A DNA stretch of 35,464 nucleotides from Ilumatobacteraceae bacterium (GTDB lineage: Bacteria; Actinomycetota; Acidimicrobiia; Acidimicrobiales; Ilumatobacteraceae), in NCBI GenBank assembly GCA_016462185.1, contig JAEMTQ010000006.1, forward strand, positions 1 through 35,464, in the 5' to 3' direction. The position numbers and the translations under genes were made by a program. The stretch's first letter is position 1; each line of letters opens with the position of its first letter. Below, in pieces: positions 22,709 to 31,324 of this stretch. Under the pieces are notes generated by a model. That model saw only the letters and a list, made by a program, of their open reading frames with translations. It did not search any database and was not told the origin of the DNA.

Positions 22709-23473
22709 TTAAGCGACGTCAGCGGCAGCGAGTCGTGAGCGAAGTTGCAACACCGCTTTGGTGTGAATCTGCGATACACGACTTTCAGTAACACCAAGCA
22801 CTTCACCGATTTCGCCGAGTGTCAAATTTTCTTCGTAGTACAAAACCAACACCGTTCTTTCGCGTTCAGGAAGTCGCTTTATTTCACTGCGCATGATCTT
22901 GCGCAGTTCGGTCGCTTCAACAACTGCGTCAGGACTCGGCACATATGAAGCACCGCCATGTGTAGACGCAGGCGTGTTGTCGGCAACCACATGATCTAAC
23001 GGACCAACCGCACTTGAGGCGATCTCTGTCAACCACTTTTCGAGGTCACCGCTATTGATTTTTAATTTTGCCGCTAATTCTTCATCGGTTGGTGCGCGTT
23101 TTAATTCGTGCTCGAGATCTGAAATTGCGTTCTCAACTGTTCGAGCCTTAGATCGAACACTGCGCGGAACCCAATCGAGCGATCGCAAACTATCCAAAAT
23201 TGCGCCCCTAATTCTCGGTATCGCATAAGTCTCAAACTTGAAACCCAATGCCGGGTCAAACCGATCGATCGCGTTCATCAAACCAAACACACCCGAACTA
23301 ACTAAGTCACCAATTTCGACACGCTTGGGCAAACCAGCCGCGAGTCGACCCGCGACAAACTTGACAAGCGATGCGTAGTGAACGACCAGCCACTCGCGAG
23401 CGAGAGGGTCTTTGTTGCCGTGCCACTTCTCCCATGCTTGATCAATCGTCAGACGAACAGGCAGTGCGTTCAT
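22709..23473 (-). CDS. WhiG/FliA-type RNA polymerase sigma factor (group 3 sigma-70)
   Basis: A 254-residue alternative sigma factor. Region 2 runs from REWLVVHYASLVKFVAGRLA through EIGDLVSSGVFGLMNAIDRFDPALGFKFETYAIPRIRGAILDSLRSLDWVPRSVR. Region 3 is TVENAISDLEHELKRAPTDEELAAKL. Region 4 is LPERERTVLVLYYEENLTLGEIGEVLGVTESRVSQIHTKAVLQLR, with the -35-binding helix-turn-helix. WhiG directs sporulation genes in Streptomyces, and FliA-type sigmas direct flagellar genes. No flagellar or sporulation gene is present here, so the regulon is unknown. The ATG at 23473 overlaps the xerC stop as ATGA. No anti-sigma gene is adjacent. Confidence 0.92.
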   Translation of the reverse strand: MNALPVRLTIDQAWEKWHGNKDPLAREWLVVHYASLVKFVAGRLAAGLPKRVEIGDLVSSGVFGLMNAIDRFDPALGFKFETYAIPRIRGAILDSLRSLDWVPRSVRSKARTVENAISDLEHELKRAPTDEELAAKLKINSGDLEKWLTEIASSAVGPLDHVVADNTPASTHGGASYVPSPDAVVEATELRKIMRSEIKRLPERERTVLVLYYEENLTLGEIGEVLGVTESRVSQIHTKAVLQLRSRLAAADVA

Positions 23474-24354
23474 GCTCGGGGGTGCGATGCGCCATACGCA
23501 GATTTGAGACGCTCTTTGCTGACTTGGGTGTATCGCTGAGTTGTTGCGACATCCGAATGGCCGAGCAACTCTTGCACTGCCCGCAAGTCGGCGCCGTTAT
23601 CTAATAAATGTGTGGCAAAAGTATGGCGCAAAGCATGCGGATGAGTCGGCGTCAGCGCACGCTCATCAATGATTCTTCGCACATCGCGAGGAGCAAGACG
23701 ACCGCCTCGCGCGTTCAAGAACAACGCCACTGCTTCACTCTTTTTTTCAGTCACTTCACTGCGACATTTCAACCAAATCTTGACTGCACCAATGCTTGGC
23801 TCACTTACGGGTATGCGTCGCTCTTTAGAGCCCTTGCCCATAACAATGACCGTGTTGTTTCGCGCGTCGATGCTGTCGATATCCAGCGAACACAGTTCGC
23901 TGACACGAAGCCCACTGCCATAAAGCAGTTCAATTACTGCCGTGTCGCGTGTCGACTTCCACTCTGGCACCTCGGGGTCGTTACATGTCAACAACGCATT
24001 CAACTGCTCTTTGGTTAAAACTTTTGGCAATCGACCTGTGCCAGACGGCGTGCGCACACCAGTTGTCGGATCAGCCTTAATGGTTTTATTGCGCACGAGC
24101 CACGCAAAGTACCTTCGTATCGCTGCTAATTTTCGTGTCACGCTTCGCTTCGCTTGACGGTTAGTCGTTAAGAAGCTCAGATACTGTCGCACAACCTCGC
24201 GAGTCACATTTTTTGGCGAGTTAATTTTTTGGCGCGCTACCCAGTCTGCAAACTGCTTTACGTCGCTCGCATATGCACTCGTCGTGTGTGGTGAGGCAGC
24301 CGTCATCGACCCAATGAAGTCGTCGATATTCCACCCCGCCGCCATAGCAGTCAT
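23470..24354 (-). CDS. xerC: Tyrosine recombinase XerC-like
   Basis: A 294-residue recombinase with a SAM-like N-terminal DNA-binding domain (about 10-95) and a C-terminal catalytic domain. The catalytic set is complete: Arg150 (GSGLRVSEL), Lys174 (MGKGSKERR), His240 and Arg243 (HPHALRHTFATHLL), His266 (LLGHSDVATTQRYT) and the nucleophile Tyr275. Length and motifs fit the chromosomal XerC/XerD family that resolves chromosome dimers at dif, rather than a phage integrase. The position between dprA and whiG is the conserved actinobacterial location. AAAGAGAT lies 5 nt before the ATG at 24354; a second ATG at 24345 is possible. Confidence 0.92.
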   Translation of the reverse strand: MTAMAAGWNIDDFIGSMTAASPHTTSAYASDVKQFADWVARQKINSPKNVTREVVRQYLSFLTTNRQAKRSVTRKLAAIRRYFAWLVRNKTIKADPTTGVRTPSGTGRLPKVLTKEQLNALLTCNDPEVPEWKSTRDTAVIELLYGSGLRVSELCSLDIDSIDARNNTVIVMGKGSKERRIPVSEPSIGAVKIWLKCRSEVTEKKSEAVALFLNARGGRLAPRDVRRIIDERALTPTHPHALRHTFATHLLDNGADLRAVQELLGHSDVATTQRYTQVSKERLKSAYGASHPRA

Positions 24355-24366
24355 AACGGTATCTCT

Positions 24367-25524
24367 TTAGCTGTATCGCTGCCCGAATTCAATCACTTCC
24401 CACCAGCCAGAGTTATTGATCACCCAACCAAGTGCCTCTAGCCGACCAAGACAAATAGCAGCCTCTAATAACGGCACCCCAGTGCGCATGACGAACTCAT
24501 CTAACGTGAACGGCGCACCAACCATCATTGCCACAACATGTGCGTCACTCTCAGCAAGTCTTGGACGCGGATCAAATGAATTGTCGTTGGCCCTGCGATT
24601 ATCTAGACCGAGCGCCACCAAAATGTCGTCGACGTTTACAACTGGCAAACAACCTTGTTGCACCAACATATTTGTGCCCGCTGAAGCAATATTTCGTGGC
24701 GACCCAGGCACAGCCAGCACAGTGATGTCGCGCTTTTGCGCTTCGTCGACTGTGATCATCGACCCACCCCGATCTTTGCTTTCAACAACAACCAATACTT
24801 CACTCAGCGCTGCCAAAATTCTGTTGCGCAACGGAAATCGAAACGCCTCGGGTGGCGCACCTGGTGGTGATTCGCTGACCAGCGCACCAGCTTGGGCAAC
24901 GTTTCGCCACAAGTCTGCGTGCTCTTTTGGATAAACATAGTCAAGACCCGACGCAACGACGCCCACCGGCGCAGCTGCAATCGCTGACGCTGATTTCTTT
25001 TCGCGTGCGCGCAACACTCCATGATGAGCCCAAGCATCTATCCCCCGCGCTAAACCCGAAATCACACAAACACCATTCATCGCCAACTCAAATGCCAAGT
25101 GTGAAGTCATATAACGACCCGATGCTGTTGCGCTTCGAGTGCCAATCATGCCCACGCGCCTAGTCGCCAGAGCCTGCAAATCTCCTTGATAAAACAGCAC
25201 GGCAGGTGGCGATATGTCGTTCTTCAAACATCGCGGATAATTCTCTTCACTGATTAGAGCGACATGAATGCTCGCTTTTTTACACCGCCCCAAAATTTGT
25301 TGTTGCAAACTCAGGGTTGCATTCGCCCGCCACATTTGACCCAGCCCATTTTCTTGCATCAAAGCTGCGACAACAACGTGTGGCTTGGCCCGACCTTGCA
25401 CGACTGCCCACGCCGTTTGTGGATCGTGATACTTCAAGATTGTCGTCAGTCTCTTTGGTCCGATTTTTGGCAAAGCCGACAGCGATGCAGCGGCTAATTG
25501 CTCATTGCTCAAAATTGAACTCAT
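24367..25524 (-). CDS. dprA: DNA processing protein DprA
   Basis: A 385-residue protein that loads RecA onto incoming single-stranded DNA during transformation. A helix-hairpin-helix-like N-terminus (LSALPKIGPKRLTTILKYHDP) precedes the Rossmann-fold core: YQGDLQAL, VGMIGTRSATASGRYMT, VISGLARGIDAWAHHGVL, GVVASGLDYVYPKEH, SESPPGAPPEAFRFPLRNRILAALSEVLVVVES, AVPGSPRNIASAGTNMLVQQG. The C-terminal 65 residues form a winged-helix domain (GAPFTLDEFVMRTGVPLLEAAICLGRLEALGWV). Present together with comM, but no competence pilus genes are seen in the window, so natural transformation is only suggested. It follows the comM-like gene after 2 nt. Confidence 0.95.
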   Translation of the reverse strand: MSSILSNEQLAAASLSALPKIGPKRLTTILKYHDPQTAWAVVQGRAKPHVVVAALMQENGLGQMWRANATLSLQQQILGRCKKASIHVALISEENYPRCLKNDISPPAVLFYQGDLQALATRRVGMIGTRSATASGRYMTSHLAFELAMNGVCVISGLARGIDAWAHHGVLRAREKKSASAIAAAPVGVVASGLDYVYPKEHADLWRNVAQAGALVSESPPGAPPEAFRFPLRNRILAALSEVLVVVESKDRGGSMITVDEAQKRDITVLAVPGSPRNIASAGTNMLVQQGCLPVVNVDDILVALGLDNRRANDNSFDPRPRLAESDAHVVAMMVGAPFTLDEFVMRTGVPLLEAAICLGRLEALGWVINNSGWWEVIEFGQRYS

Positions 25525-25526
25525 GG

Positions 25527-27089
25527 CTAGAAAACAAGTTCACGCGAGCGCAGACCCGACGCCAAGTCAACTCGCATCATCAGCGCCAAATTTAAGTGTG
25601 CATCATCTACAACTTCGGGCGCACCGTTCAAATCAGCAACCGTGCGCGCCACCCGCCGCACGCGGTGATATCCCCGACCAGTCAGATGACCAGCTTCTAG
25701 CTCTCGACGCAAACGTTGCTCGGCTTTTTTTGACAACGGTGCGACTGCATCTAGTTGCTCGCGGGTCAACGCCGAGTTGGCGCACTTGAATCTGGCAAAT
25801 GCAATCTGTCGCGCGTTCGCCACTCGCTTGGCAACCTCGCTTGTTGACTCGCCACGTTCAGGGCTGAGTAGTTCGTTCGTGTTTGGGCGCGACACCGCCA
25901 CGCGCAAATCAAATCGATCGAGCAGTGGACCAGAAAACCTTCGCAAGTATCTGGCACGTGCCGCGTCGTCGCATGTGCAAACACCTGGCGTTCCCTCGCC
26001 ACATGGACAAGGGTTAGTTGCCGCCACCAATAAAAATTTTGCTGGCATCACCACACTTGTTCTGGCTCGCGCCAGCCGCACAATGCCTTGTTCAAGTGGC
26101 TGACGCAACGCATCTAAAACTGACGGTGCAAACTCGCCTAACTCATCTAAAAACAACACACCATTGCTTGCCAAAGAAATTTCACCAGGTCGCATCAACG
26201 CTGTGCCACCGCCAACCATCGACACCATCGACGACGAGTGATGTGGCGCGCGATACGGCGCACGTCGAATAAGTCCGGCGTTTGGTGACTCGAGTTGCAC
26301 CGACGAATGCACCATCGTTGTCGAAATCGCCTCATCATCGGTTAGTGGCGGCAATAAACCCACAAGTCGCTCAGCCAACATTGTTTTGCCTGCACCAGGC
26401 GGACCAACCAACAACAAATGGTGCGCGCCCGCCGCGGCAATCTCAAGTGCGCGCCGCGCGACTGGTTGACCTTGCACATCGGCCAAGTCACGACTGTTTA
26501 GCGCAGTCGCATCTGCGCCGACATCACGATTCAAACTTGTTGACTCACCCGAATTTAGATCAAAACTTTTCGAGCATTGCCAATCGGCACGCCTAGATAA
26601 ACACTCAACTACGTCGCGCAAATTTTTTGCACTGTAAACCTGAGCAGGCGTTGCAGCACTGGCCTCAGCCAGGTTTTCGGGTGCAACAACTGCCATGCGA
26701 TCAGTGAGCGCCAATACCAATGGTGTTGCCCCACGCACGGGTCGCAACGAACCGTCTAGGCCTAACTCGGCGACAAACGCAAAATTTGCAAGTGCATCAA
26801 TAGCAACTACTTCTTGTGCTGCAAGCAGCCCAATGGCGATCGCCAAATCTAAACATGCACCAGACTTTCGATCACCAGTTGGTGCAAGATTCACCGTTAC
26901 TCTTCGCGTTGGCCACGGCAGACCGCACGACAAAAGTGCCGCTCGCACACGATCGCGGCTCTCACGACAAACTTCATCAGGTTGACCGACCACTGTGAAG
27001 CCTGGCAACCCGATGCCTGCGTGAACTTCGACATCTACGCGCGAACCACGCACACCCAGCAATGTCGCAGACCGAACTGATGCAAACAC
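25527..27089 (-). CDS. comM: Mg-chelatase-like AAA+ ATPase (YifB/ComM family)
   Basis: A 520-residue AAA+ protein. The N-terminal Lon-protease-like fold domain (VHAGIGLPGFTVVGQPDEVCRESRDRVRAALLSCGLPWPTRRVTVNLAPTGDRKSG in pieces) comes first. Walker A LLVGPPGAGKTMLAERL follows at about 227-243, then Walker B VLFLDELGEF, sensor region LLVAATNPCPCGEG with the Zn-like CTCDDA, and the C-terminal Mg_chelatase_C part (LTGRGYHRVRRVARTVADL). ComM-type helicases drive branch migration in DNA recombination and transformation. The start is GTG at 27089 with AAAGGAAAAC upstream. It heads the minus-strand DNA-processing set. In many actinobacteria a YraN-like gene precedes it; here a lipoprotein gene diverges instead. 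Confidence 0.92.
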   Translation of the reverse strand: MFASVRSATLLGVRGSRVDVEVHAGIGLPGFTVVGQPDEVCRESRDRVRAALLSCGLPWPTRRVTVNLAPTGDRKSGACLDLAIAIGLLAAQEVVAIDALANFAFVAELGLDGSLRPVRGATPLVLALTDRMAVVAPENLAEASAATPAQVYSAKNLRDVVECLSRRADWQCSKSFDLNSGESTSLNRDVGADATALNSRDLADVQGQPVARRALEIAAAGAHHLLLVGPPGAGKTMLAERLVGLLPPLTDDEAISTTMVHSSVQLESPNAGLIRRAPYRAPHHSSSMVSMVGGGTALMRPGEISLASNGVLFLDELGEFAPSVLDALRQPLEQGIVRLARARTSVVMPAKFLLVAATNPCPCGEGTPGVCTCDDAARARYLRRFSGPLLDRFDLRVAVSRPNTNELLSPERGESTSEVAKRVANARQIAFARFKCANSALTREQLDAVAPLSKKAEQRLRRELEAGHLTGRGYHRVRRVARTVADLNGAPEVVDDAHLNLALMMRVDLASGLRSRELVF

Positions 27090-27174
27090 TTTTGTTTTCC
27101 TTTGGTAGTTGTCCGTAGCTGACGTTTTTATTTGCCGACAATCAACATGACGCCAAATTGATTAACCAACCTGA

Positions 27175-27180
27175 GATACT
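27175..27180 (+). promoter_or_regulatory. Candidate -10 box of the lipoprotein gene, leaderless
   Basis: GATACT (4 of 6 to consensus) ends 8 nt before the ATG at 27189, and no Shine-Dalgarno sequence is visible. It supports ATG 27189 over TTG 27180, which would directly abut the box. Confidence 0.3.
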
Positions 27181-27188
27181 TGAGCGCG

Positions 27189-27668
27189 ATGGCTTTTGAT
27201 CAAATTTCTCTGACTAGATGGTTCGGCCAATGTGTACGGCACACCAGCAACTCGGCTCAGCGCACAAGACGCGCTTTCAGAACCGCTGCGACGGTCAGCG
27301 TTCTCGCACTTTTCACAGTTTCATGCTCTGAGACCCCGCGAACGGCGACAAACTTTTGTCGTCAGCTGGCAAAAGAACTTCCGGGCATCACCCAGCCCAG
27401 TGCAACACAGGCCGAAGTTTCGTCGATGCTGGATCGATACAAACGGCTCGGCAAAGTTGCACCTCTGGCGATTGAAGCCGACTGGAAGTCGCTAACCGAA
27501 CTTCTCACTCTCGCTTCGCGCATGAACGCGACAGATTCCGAAAGCGTGCAAGCCGTTGTCGACATGTCGTATTCAACAAAAAAAGCTGCCGATGCCGCCG
27601 CAAAGTGGATTCTTGAAACGTGTGCTGTAGATATCTCGACTGGACTCAACGTCGGGCCAAGCGGTTAA
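27189..27668 (+). CDS. Small predicted lipoprotein of unknown function
   Basis: About 159 residues. A long basic N-terminus (QRTRRAFRTAAT) is followed by a hydrophobic stretch and a lipobox-like FTVSC near residue 46, so lipid attachment and surface exposure are likely. The mature part is mostly helical (AKELPGITQPSATQAEVSSMLDRYKRLGKVAPLAIEADWKSLTELLTLASRM in pieces) with two cysteines (NFCRQL and LETCAV) that could form a disulfide. I do not recognise a named domain. The n-region before the hydrophobic core is unusually long, so the true start may be further downstream. A single-gene unit divergent from comM and converging on clpP. Confidence 0.65.
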   Translation: MAFDQISLTRWFGQCVRHTSNSAQRTRRAFRTAATVSVLALFTVSCSETPRTATNFCRQLAKELPGITQPSATQAEVSSMLDRYKRLGKVAPLAIEADWKSLTELLTLASRMNATDSESVQAVVDMSYSTKKAADAAAKWILETCAVDISTGLNVGPSG

Positions 27669-27683
27669 AAATTAAAACACAAC

Positions 27684-27701
27684 TCTGGCTCGCAAGCCAG
27701 A
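27684..27701. terminator. Bidirectional intrinsic terminator
   Basis: TCTGGCT (27684-27690) pairs with AGCCAGA (27695-27701) over a CGCA loop: a perfect 7-bp stem between the convergent lipoprotein and clpP genes. AAAAAGTTTT follows on the plus side. On the minus side GTTGTGTTTTAATTTTT follows the stem. T-rich stretches on both sides fit use in both directions. Confidence 0.65.
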
Positions 27702-27708
27702 AAAAGTT

Positions 27709-28299
27709 TTAGCGAATTTCTCCGCGCTTGACAATTACTTTGTCAGCCAAACCGTAATCACGGGCTTGCTCGGCTGTGAACCAGCGATCGCGCTCAGAGT
27801 CGGCTTGAATTTCTTCGAGCTTGCGTCCCGAGTGATGCGCCGTAAGTTTGGCCATGCTCAACTTGGTGTAGGCAAGTTGCTCGGCTTGAATCGCGATATC
27901 TGAGGCTTGACCACGCAAACCAGCGAGTGGTTGGTGCATCATGATGCGTGCGTTCGGTAGTGAATATCGCTTGCCCGCTGCTCCTGCAGTCAACAAAAAC
28001 TGACCCATTGAAGCCGCCAAACCCAAACAGACAGTTGCAACATCGCAAGACACAAATTGCATCGTGTCGTAGATCGCCATTCCAGCGGTGACAGAACCGC
28101 CAGGACTATTTATATATAGCCAGATATCTGCCTTTGGATCTTCGCCTTCAAGAAACAACAACTGGGCACAAACTTGGTTTGCAATGTCATCGTTGACATC
28201 GGTGCCGAGCATTACAACACGACTCTTGAGCAACCGCACAAAAATATCGCTACGCGAGTCGAAACCGCCTTCAAGGGCTACTGGAAGAATATTTGACAT
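27709..28299 (-). CDS. clpP: ATP-dependent Clp protease proteolytic subunit
   Basis: A 196-residue serine protease subunit that forms the tetradecameric barrel served by ClpX/ClpC ATPases. The catalytic triad is complete: Ser97 ([10 protein letters not shown]), His122 (MMHQPLAG) and Asp171 (ERDRWF). The oxyanion-hole motif [11 protein letters not shown] and the [12 protein letters not shown]-terminal loop are present. Length is typical. Actinobacteria usually carry clpP1 and clpP2 in tandem, often near clpX and tig; here a single copy lies 25 nt after a PLP enzyme gene, so the partner must be elsewhere. ATG at 28299. A terminator follows. Confidence 0.96.
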   Translation of the reverse strand: MSNILPVALEGGFDSRSDIFVRLLKSRVVMLGTDVNDDIANQVCAQLLFLEGEDPKADIWLYINSPGGSVTAGMAIYDTMQFVSCDVATVCLGLAASMGQFLLTAGAAGKRYSLPNARIMMHQPLAGLRGQASDIAIQAEQLAYTKLSMAKLTAHHSGRKLEEIQADSERDRWFTAEQARDYGLADKVIVKRGEIR

Positions 28300-28324
28300 G
28301 CCTTGCAGGCTAGTGCGTTGTCAA

Positions 28325-29632
28325 CTATTGCCGACGGACGCCACTGAAAATAACAATCACACGCTCATCATCGGCAATTTCTTGGCGAATCGCCAACAGC
28401 CCCGCGAGACCTGCGGCACCAGTCGGGCTGACATCAATATTTGTCACACGATGTGCAAGCGCATAACTTTCGTGCACTTGCGCTTCGGTTGCCACAACTG
28501 GATACCCGTCGCTATCGGCCATTGCGTTGCACGCACCGATCCAGTCGTAAGTTTCGTCGTCCAAAATTCCGTCGGCAAGTGAAACCGGTGTGCTCTCCCA
28601 AGGCCACATACATTGCGTCCAACGATCCCCGGCATTACGTGCCCCACCCGAACTCTGGGCAATCTTGAAAGCCCGAGCAAGCGGAGCACAGCCCTGTGTT
28701 TGCACGGCATGCACTTTTGGTTTTGTGGCACCAGCAAAAAACCCTGCGGCAGCACACGCGACAAATGCACCGCCACCAGCCTGCACAAACATTCGACTCA
28801 TCAACGAGCCTGGCAAATTTTCGGCAACCACCGCCATCTCCCAACCAATCGTGCGACCACCATCTAGACACCATGCGTTCTCGGGGCCTTGCACTCCAAA
28901 CGGAATTGAGCCAGCAGCGATTGCTTCACGAAAACGAAACACGCAAGGGTCCCCCGCGGGGTCTGTCGCGATACGTTGACACAACACAGCATTCGCCTGC
29001 AACGAACTTAAAATTTTAAGCGTCGCTTCGTCTGCGCTTTGTGGAACAAAAACTTGAATCGGCCAATTCACTGCACGAGCAAGAGTGCTCGCCGCAATCG
29101 CCGCGTTGCCACATGATGCAATCGCCAGTGCTGGTCGTTCATTCGGGTTCTTCCACGGTGCACGTCCGACTTTTTCGACGGCAATTAAGTGCAGCAGTTC
29201 ACTGAACAGATGTCGGGCTTTTTGCGAGCCGGCAACATTATGCGTCTCGTCTTTTATCCACACACCGCCTTGTTGACTAAATCCCAGTTCATCGCTCAGT
29301 GCATCGTGTCGCGCAAACGGCGTTGTGCGAAAACCGGTGCCGGCAACAACCGAAACTGCGTCGTCAAGTTCGCGAATTATTTTTGTTCGGGCGTCGAAAT
29401 CAAGTCCGAGAGTCGCAGCGAATGCATCCCAAGCCAAATAACGCTGAAACCCAACATAAGGATTCGTGTCACCATTGCTGCGCAGCGGCGCAATTGAATT
29501 TTCTAATTCAAGAACATGATGCCGATCTAAGTCACTCGAGTTCGGACAACGCCAAGAAAATATCTCGCTGATCGCGACTCGCGTTCCACAGGCTGAGCAA
29601 CGCCAACCAGTTACAACTGGTGCTGGCTGCAT
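28325..29632 (-). CDS. PLP-dependent fold-type II enzyme, threonine-synthase-like
   Basis: A 435-residue protein. Its N-terminus has a CxxC...C zinc-ribbon-like segment (WRCSACGTR, Cys12/15, and Cys29), as in some threonine synthases. The PLP lysine is Lys138 in KDETHNVAGSQKARHLF. The phosphate/cofactor loop SCGNAAIA and the glycine stretch QAGGGAFVACAAAGFFAG also fit the threonine synthase/serine-threonine dehydratase group. Expected chemistry is beta- or gamma-elimination/replacement on a hydroxyamino acid; the exact substrate cannot be set. It lies 5 nt after another fold-type II enzyme, with a D-threonine-aldolase-like gene divergent from the pair, hinting at a local amino acid catabolic set. 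ATG at 29632. Confidence 0.8.
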   Translation of the reverse strand: MQPAPVVTGWRCSACGTRVAISEIFSWRCPNSSDLDRHHVLELENSIAPLRSNGDTNPYVGFQRYLAWDAFAATLGLDFDARTKIIRELDDAVSVVAGTGFRTTPFARHDALSDELGFSQQGGVWIKDETHNVAGSQKARHLFSELLHLIAVEKVGRAPWKNPNERPALAIASCGNAAIAASTLARAVNWPIQVFVPQSADEATLKILSSLQANAVLCQRIATDPAGDPCVFRFREAIAAGSIPFGVQGPENAWCLDGGRTIGWEMAVVAENLPGSLMSRMFVQAGGGAFVACAAAGFFAGATKPKVHAVQTQGCAPLARAFKIAQSSGGARNAGDRWTQCMWPWESTPVSLADGILDDETYDWIGACNAMADSDGYPVVATEAQVHESYALAHRVTNIDVSPTGAAGLAGLLAIRQEIADDERVIVIFSGVRRQ

Positions 29633-29637
29633 CTTGG

Positions 29638-31182
29638 CTATTTTTTAGCGGCGACTCTACGGTTGAACTCGCCGATGAGTTCGTCCCACACGGGCAAATA
29701 CTTTCGCAAGTCGCGCCAAAACGACTGCGACCTGCGGGCTTCAAACACGGCCAATGGTGTTCCCTGTTGTTCAACCCATGTGTAGTAACCGAGATTAAAA
29801 ATTCGGGTGCGGTCGCGCTCGGTGCAATCAATCATCGCATCTGTGCCAACCATGCCAAGGTGCTCAGCAAAAACTTCTGCCGCGTCCATCTCACCGAATG
29901 AATCGTTAAAGCGTCGCGTCATAGTTTTTACGCGCTCACTTGGATACAAATCGGCGCCGTCCGTTGCAATCGTGATCAAGGCATCGTTCTCACCCAGTCC
30001 GAGCAGTTTCGCCGTCTTGATCGCCGCAATCACGTTGCAAATCGCCGAGAAACCAAAATGCTTCAATGTCTCGACGATTTCCACGGGCACACCTTTACGC
30101 TCGGCCAAGTATCGACAACCTGCGTCAGTGTTGAACATCACGTCCAACTCGTCTGTCGCTCGGTCTGAGACGCCGACAACAACGTCGGTGTTCATCACGT
30201 TATGAATTAAAGGTATGTGCTTGTCGCCGATTCCTTGAATGTTGTGTTCGCCAAAGCCGTTCTCCAACATCGTCGGGCATTCAAGAGCTTCAACGGCGAC
30301 AATTTTTGTTCCGTAGTCATCTTTGAGACGGTCGCCAGCACCAATCGTGCCTGCCGAGCCAGTGGCCGAAGTGAATGCAGCCAAGCGCAACTTGCCGCCA
30401 ACACTTTTGTTTACAAATTCAAAAACACTTGATAGCGCTCGACCCGTAACTTCGTAGTGGCCAGCATGATTGCCGAACTCACAGAATTGGTTGAAAACAA
30501 AATTCTTCGGGTCAAGTTCCATCTCGTTGCATGCGTCATAAATTTCTTTGACGTTGCTCTCGGTTCCCGGAGTGCGCACAATGTCGCTTGGGTCGCTCAC
30601 CCATTTGTCGAGCCAGTCGAATCTCTCTTGCGACATTCCGGCCGGCAAAACAGCAACGCCACGCGAACCCATAATTCGACTGATCGCCACTCCACCGCGG
30701 GCGTAGTTGCCAGTTGATGGCCAAACCGCACGGTGACGACTCGGGTCAAATTGGCCAGTTATGACTCTTGGCGCCAAGCACGAATAAGCCGCCAAAACTT
30801 TGTGCGCAGTAATCATCGGAAAGCGATCGCCGAACATAACAATTATCGGACTATCAATGCCCGTCAACGAACTTGGTAACACGACATGATCTGGCACCGA
30901 CACACGCTCGCCCTGCATGTTGTTGTACCAATGCACGCGAAACAAGTTGCGAGCATCTGCGGCGTTCTTGTCGACACCCTTGGCATAACTCGCATCGATT
31001 TTTGAAGGGTCTGCCAACTGGGCAAATGTCGGAAGCACAACTTTGTTCTTGGCGCAAAGTGCGACACTGTTCTCAAGAGCCTGCTGATCAACGACCGTGT
31101 CAGCTAAGCCAAGTTGTCCAGCCAAAGCAGCAGAGTCGAGCTGACCTTTTGAGCCATGATGCTGTGCAGTTATTGAAGTCAA
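29638..31182 (-). CDS. PLP-dependent fold-type II (TrpB/cysteine synthase superfamily) protein
   Basis: A 514-residue protein. The candidate Schiff-base lysine is Lys128 in [14 protein letters not shown], followed by [19 protein letters not shown] (asparagine loop) and [23 protein letters not shown], the glycine-rich phosphate cup. It is longer than cysteine synthase (about 310) and carries extra N- and C-terminal segments, including [23 protein letters not shown]. Relatives are usually annotated only as PLP-dependent beta-subunit proteins; the reaction is unknown to me. The start is TTG at 31182; no in-frame ATG or GTG occurs before the conserved region, and a -10-like TAATGT lies 5 nt upstream. 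It is probably cotranscribed with the threonine-synthase-like gene and possibly clpP. Confidence 0.75.
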   Translation of the reverse strand: MTSITAQHHGSKGQLDSAALAGQLGLADTVVDQQALENSVALCAKNKVVLPTFAQLADPSKIDASYAKGVDKNAADARNLFRVHWYNNMQGERVSVPDHVVLPSSLTGIDSPIIVMFGDRFPMITAHKVLAAYSCLAPRVITGQFDPSRHRAVWPSTGNYARGGVAISRIMGSRGVAVLPAGMSQERFDWLDKWVSDPSDIVRTPGTESNVKEIYDACNEMELDPKNFVFNQFCEFGNHAGHYEVTGRALSSVFEFVNKSVGGKLRLAAFTSATGSAGTIGAGDRLKDDYGTKIVAVEALECPTMLENGFGEHNIQGIGDKHIPLIHNVMNTDVVVGVSDRATDELDVMFNTDAGCRYLAERKGVPVEIVETLKHFGFSAICNVIAAIKTAKLLGLGENDALITIATDGADLYPSERVKTMTRRFNDSFGEMDAAEVFAEHLGMVGTDAMIDCTERDRTRIFNLGYYTWVEQQGTPLAVFEARRSQSFWRDLRKYLPVWDELIGEFNRRVAAKK

Positions 31183-31184
31183 GG

Positions 31185-31213
31185 TTTACATTATGTCAAA
31201 TAATCATTAAAAA
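31185..31213 (+). promoter_or_regulatory. Candidate promoter of the tRNA gene
   Basis: TTTACA (31185-31190, 5 of 6) and TAAAAA (31208-31213, 4 of 6) are spaced by 17 nt, giving a start near 31220, about 26 nt before the tRNA. An alternative -10 is TACTCT at 31218-31223. The region overlaps the control region of the divergent PLP gene. Confidence 0.35.
31188..31193 (-). promoter_or_regulatory. Candidate -10 box of the divergent PLP gene
   Basis: On the minus strand this reads TAATGT (TANNNT) and lies 5 nt before the TTG at 31182, again with no Shine-Dalgarno sequence. The adjoining perfect TTGACA (31199-31194) abuts it and cannot be its -35 box. Confidence 0.3.
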
Positions 31214-31245
31214 GCACTACTCTTACGGGCGTAAGGCATACGCAA

Positions 31246-31318
31246 GCCGACGTAGCCCAATGGCAGAGGCACGGCGCTTAGGACGCCGCCAGTGAGAGTT
31301 CGAGTCTCTCCGTCGGCA
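31246..31318 (+). tRNA. tRNA with anticodon UAG (Leu by codon), short variable loop
   Basis: A 73-nt cloverleaf. The acceptor stem GCCGACG/CGTCGGC pairs fully over 7 bp. The D stem is GCC/GGC with GG in the loop. The anticodon stem CGGCG/CGCCG holds the loop CTTAGGA, placing anticodon TAG at 31279-31281 with G37. The variable loop is only 5 nt (CCAGT). The T arm GAGAG TTCGAGT CTCTC is canonical, and the discriminator base is A73. CCA is not encoded. UAG reads CUA, a leucine codon, yet bacterial tRNA-Leu normally has a long variable arm (class II). The fold is otherwise complete and looks functional. The ATG of the next gene lies 6 nt downstream. Confidence 0.88.
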
Positions 31319-31324
31319 CAAAAT

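Noticed and set aside
23470-24354. Tyrosine recombinase as a mark of an integrated element
   Set aside because: It lies in the conserved chromosomal location beside dprA and the sigma gene, with XerC-like length and no flanking repeats, tRNA junction or phage genes.
31194-31199. Perfect TTGACA on the minus strand as a -35 box for the PLP gene
   Set aside because: With normal spacing its -10 would fall inside the coding region; it directly abuts the better-placed TAATGT, so it is probably coincidental.
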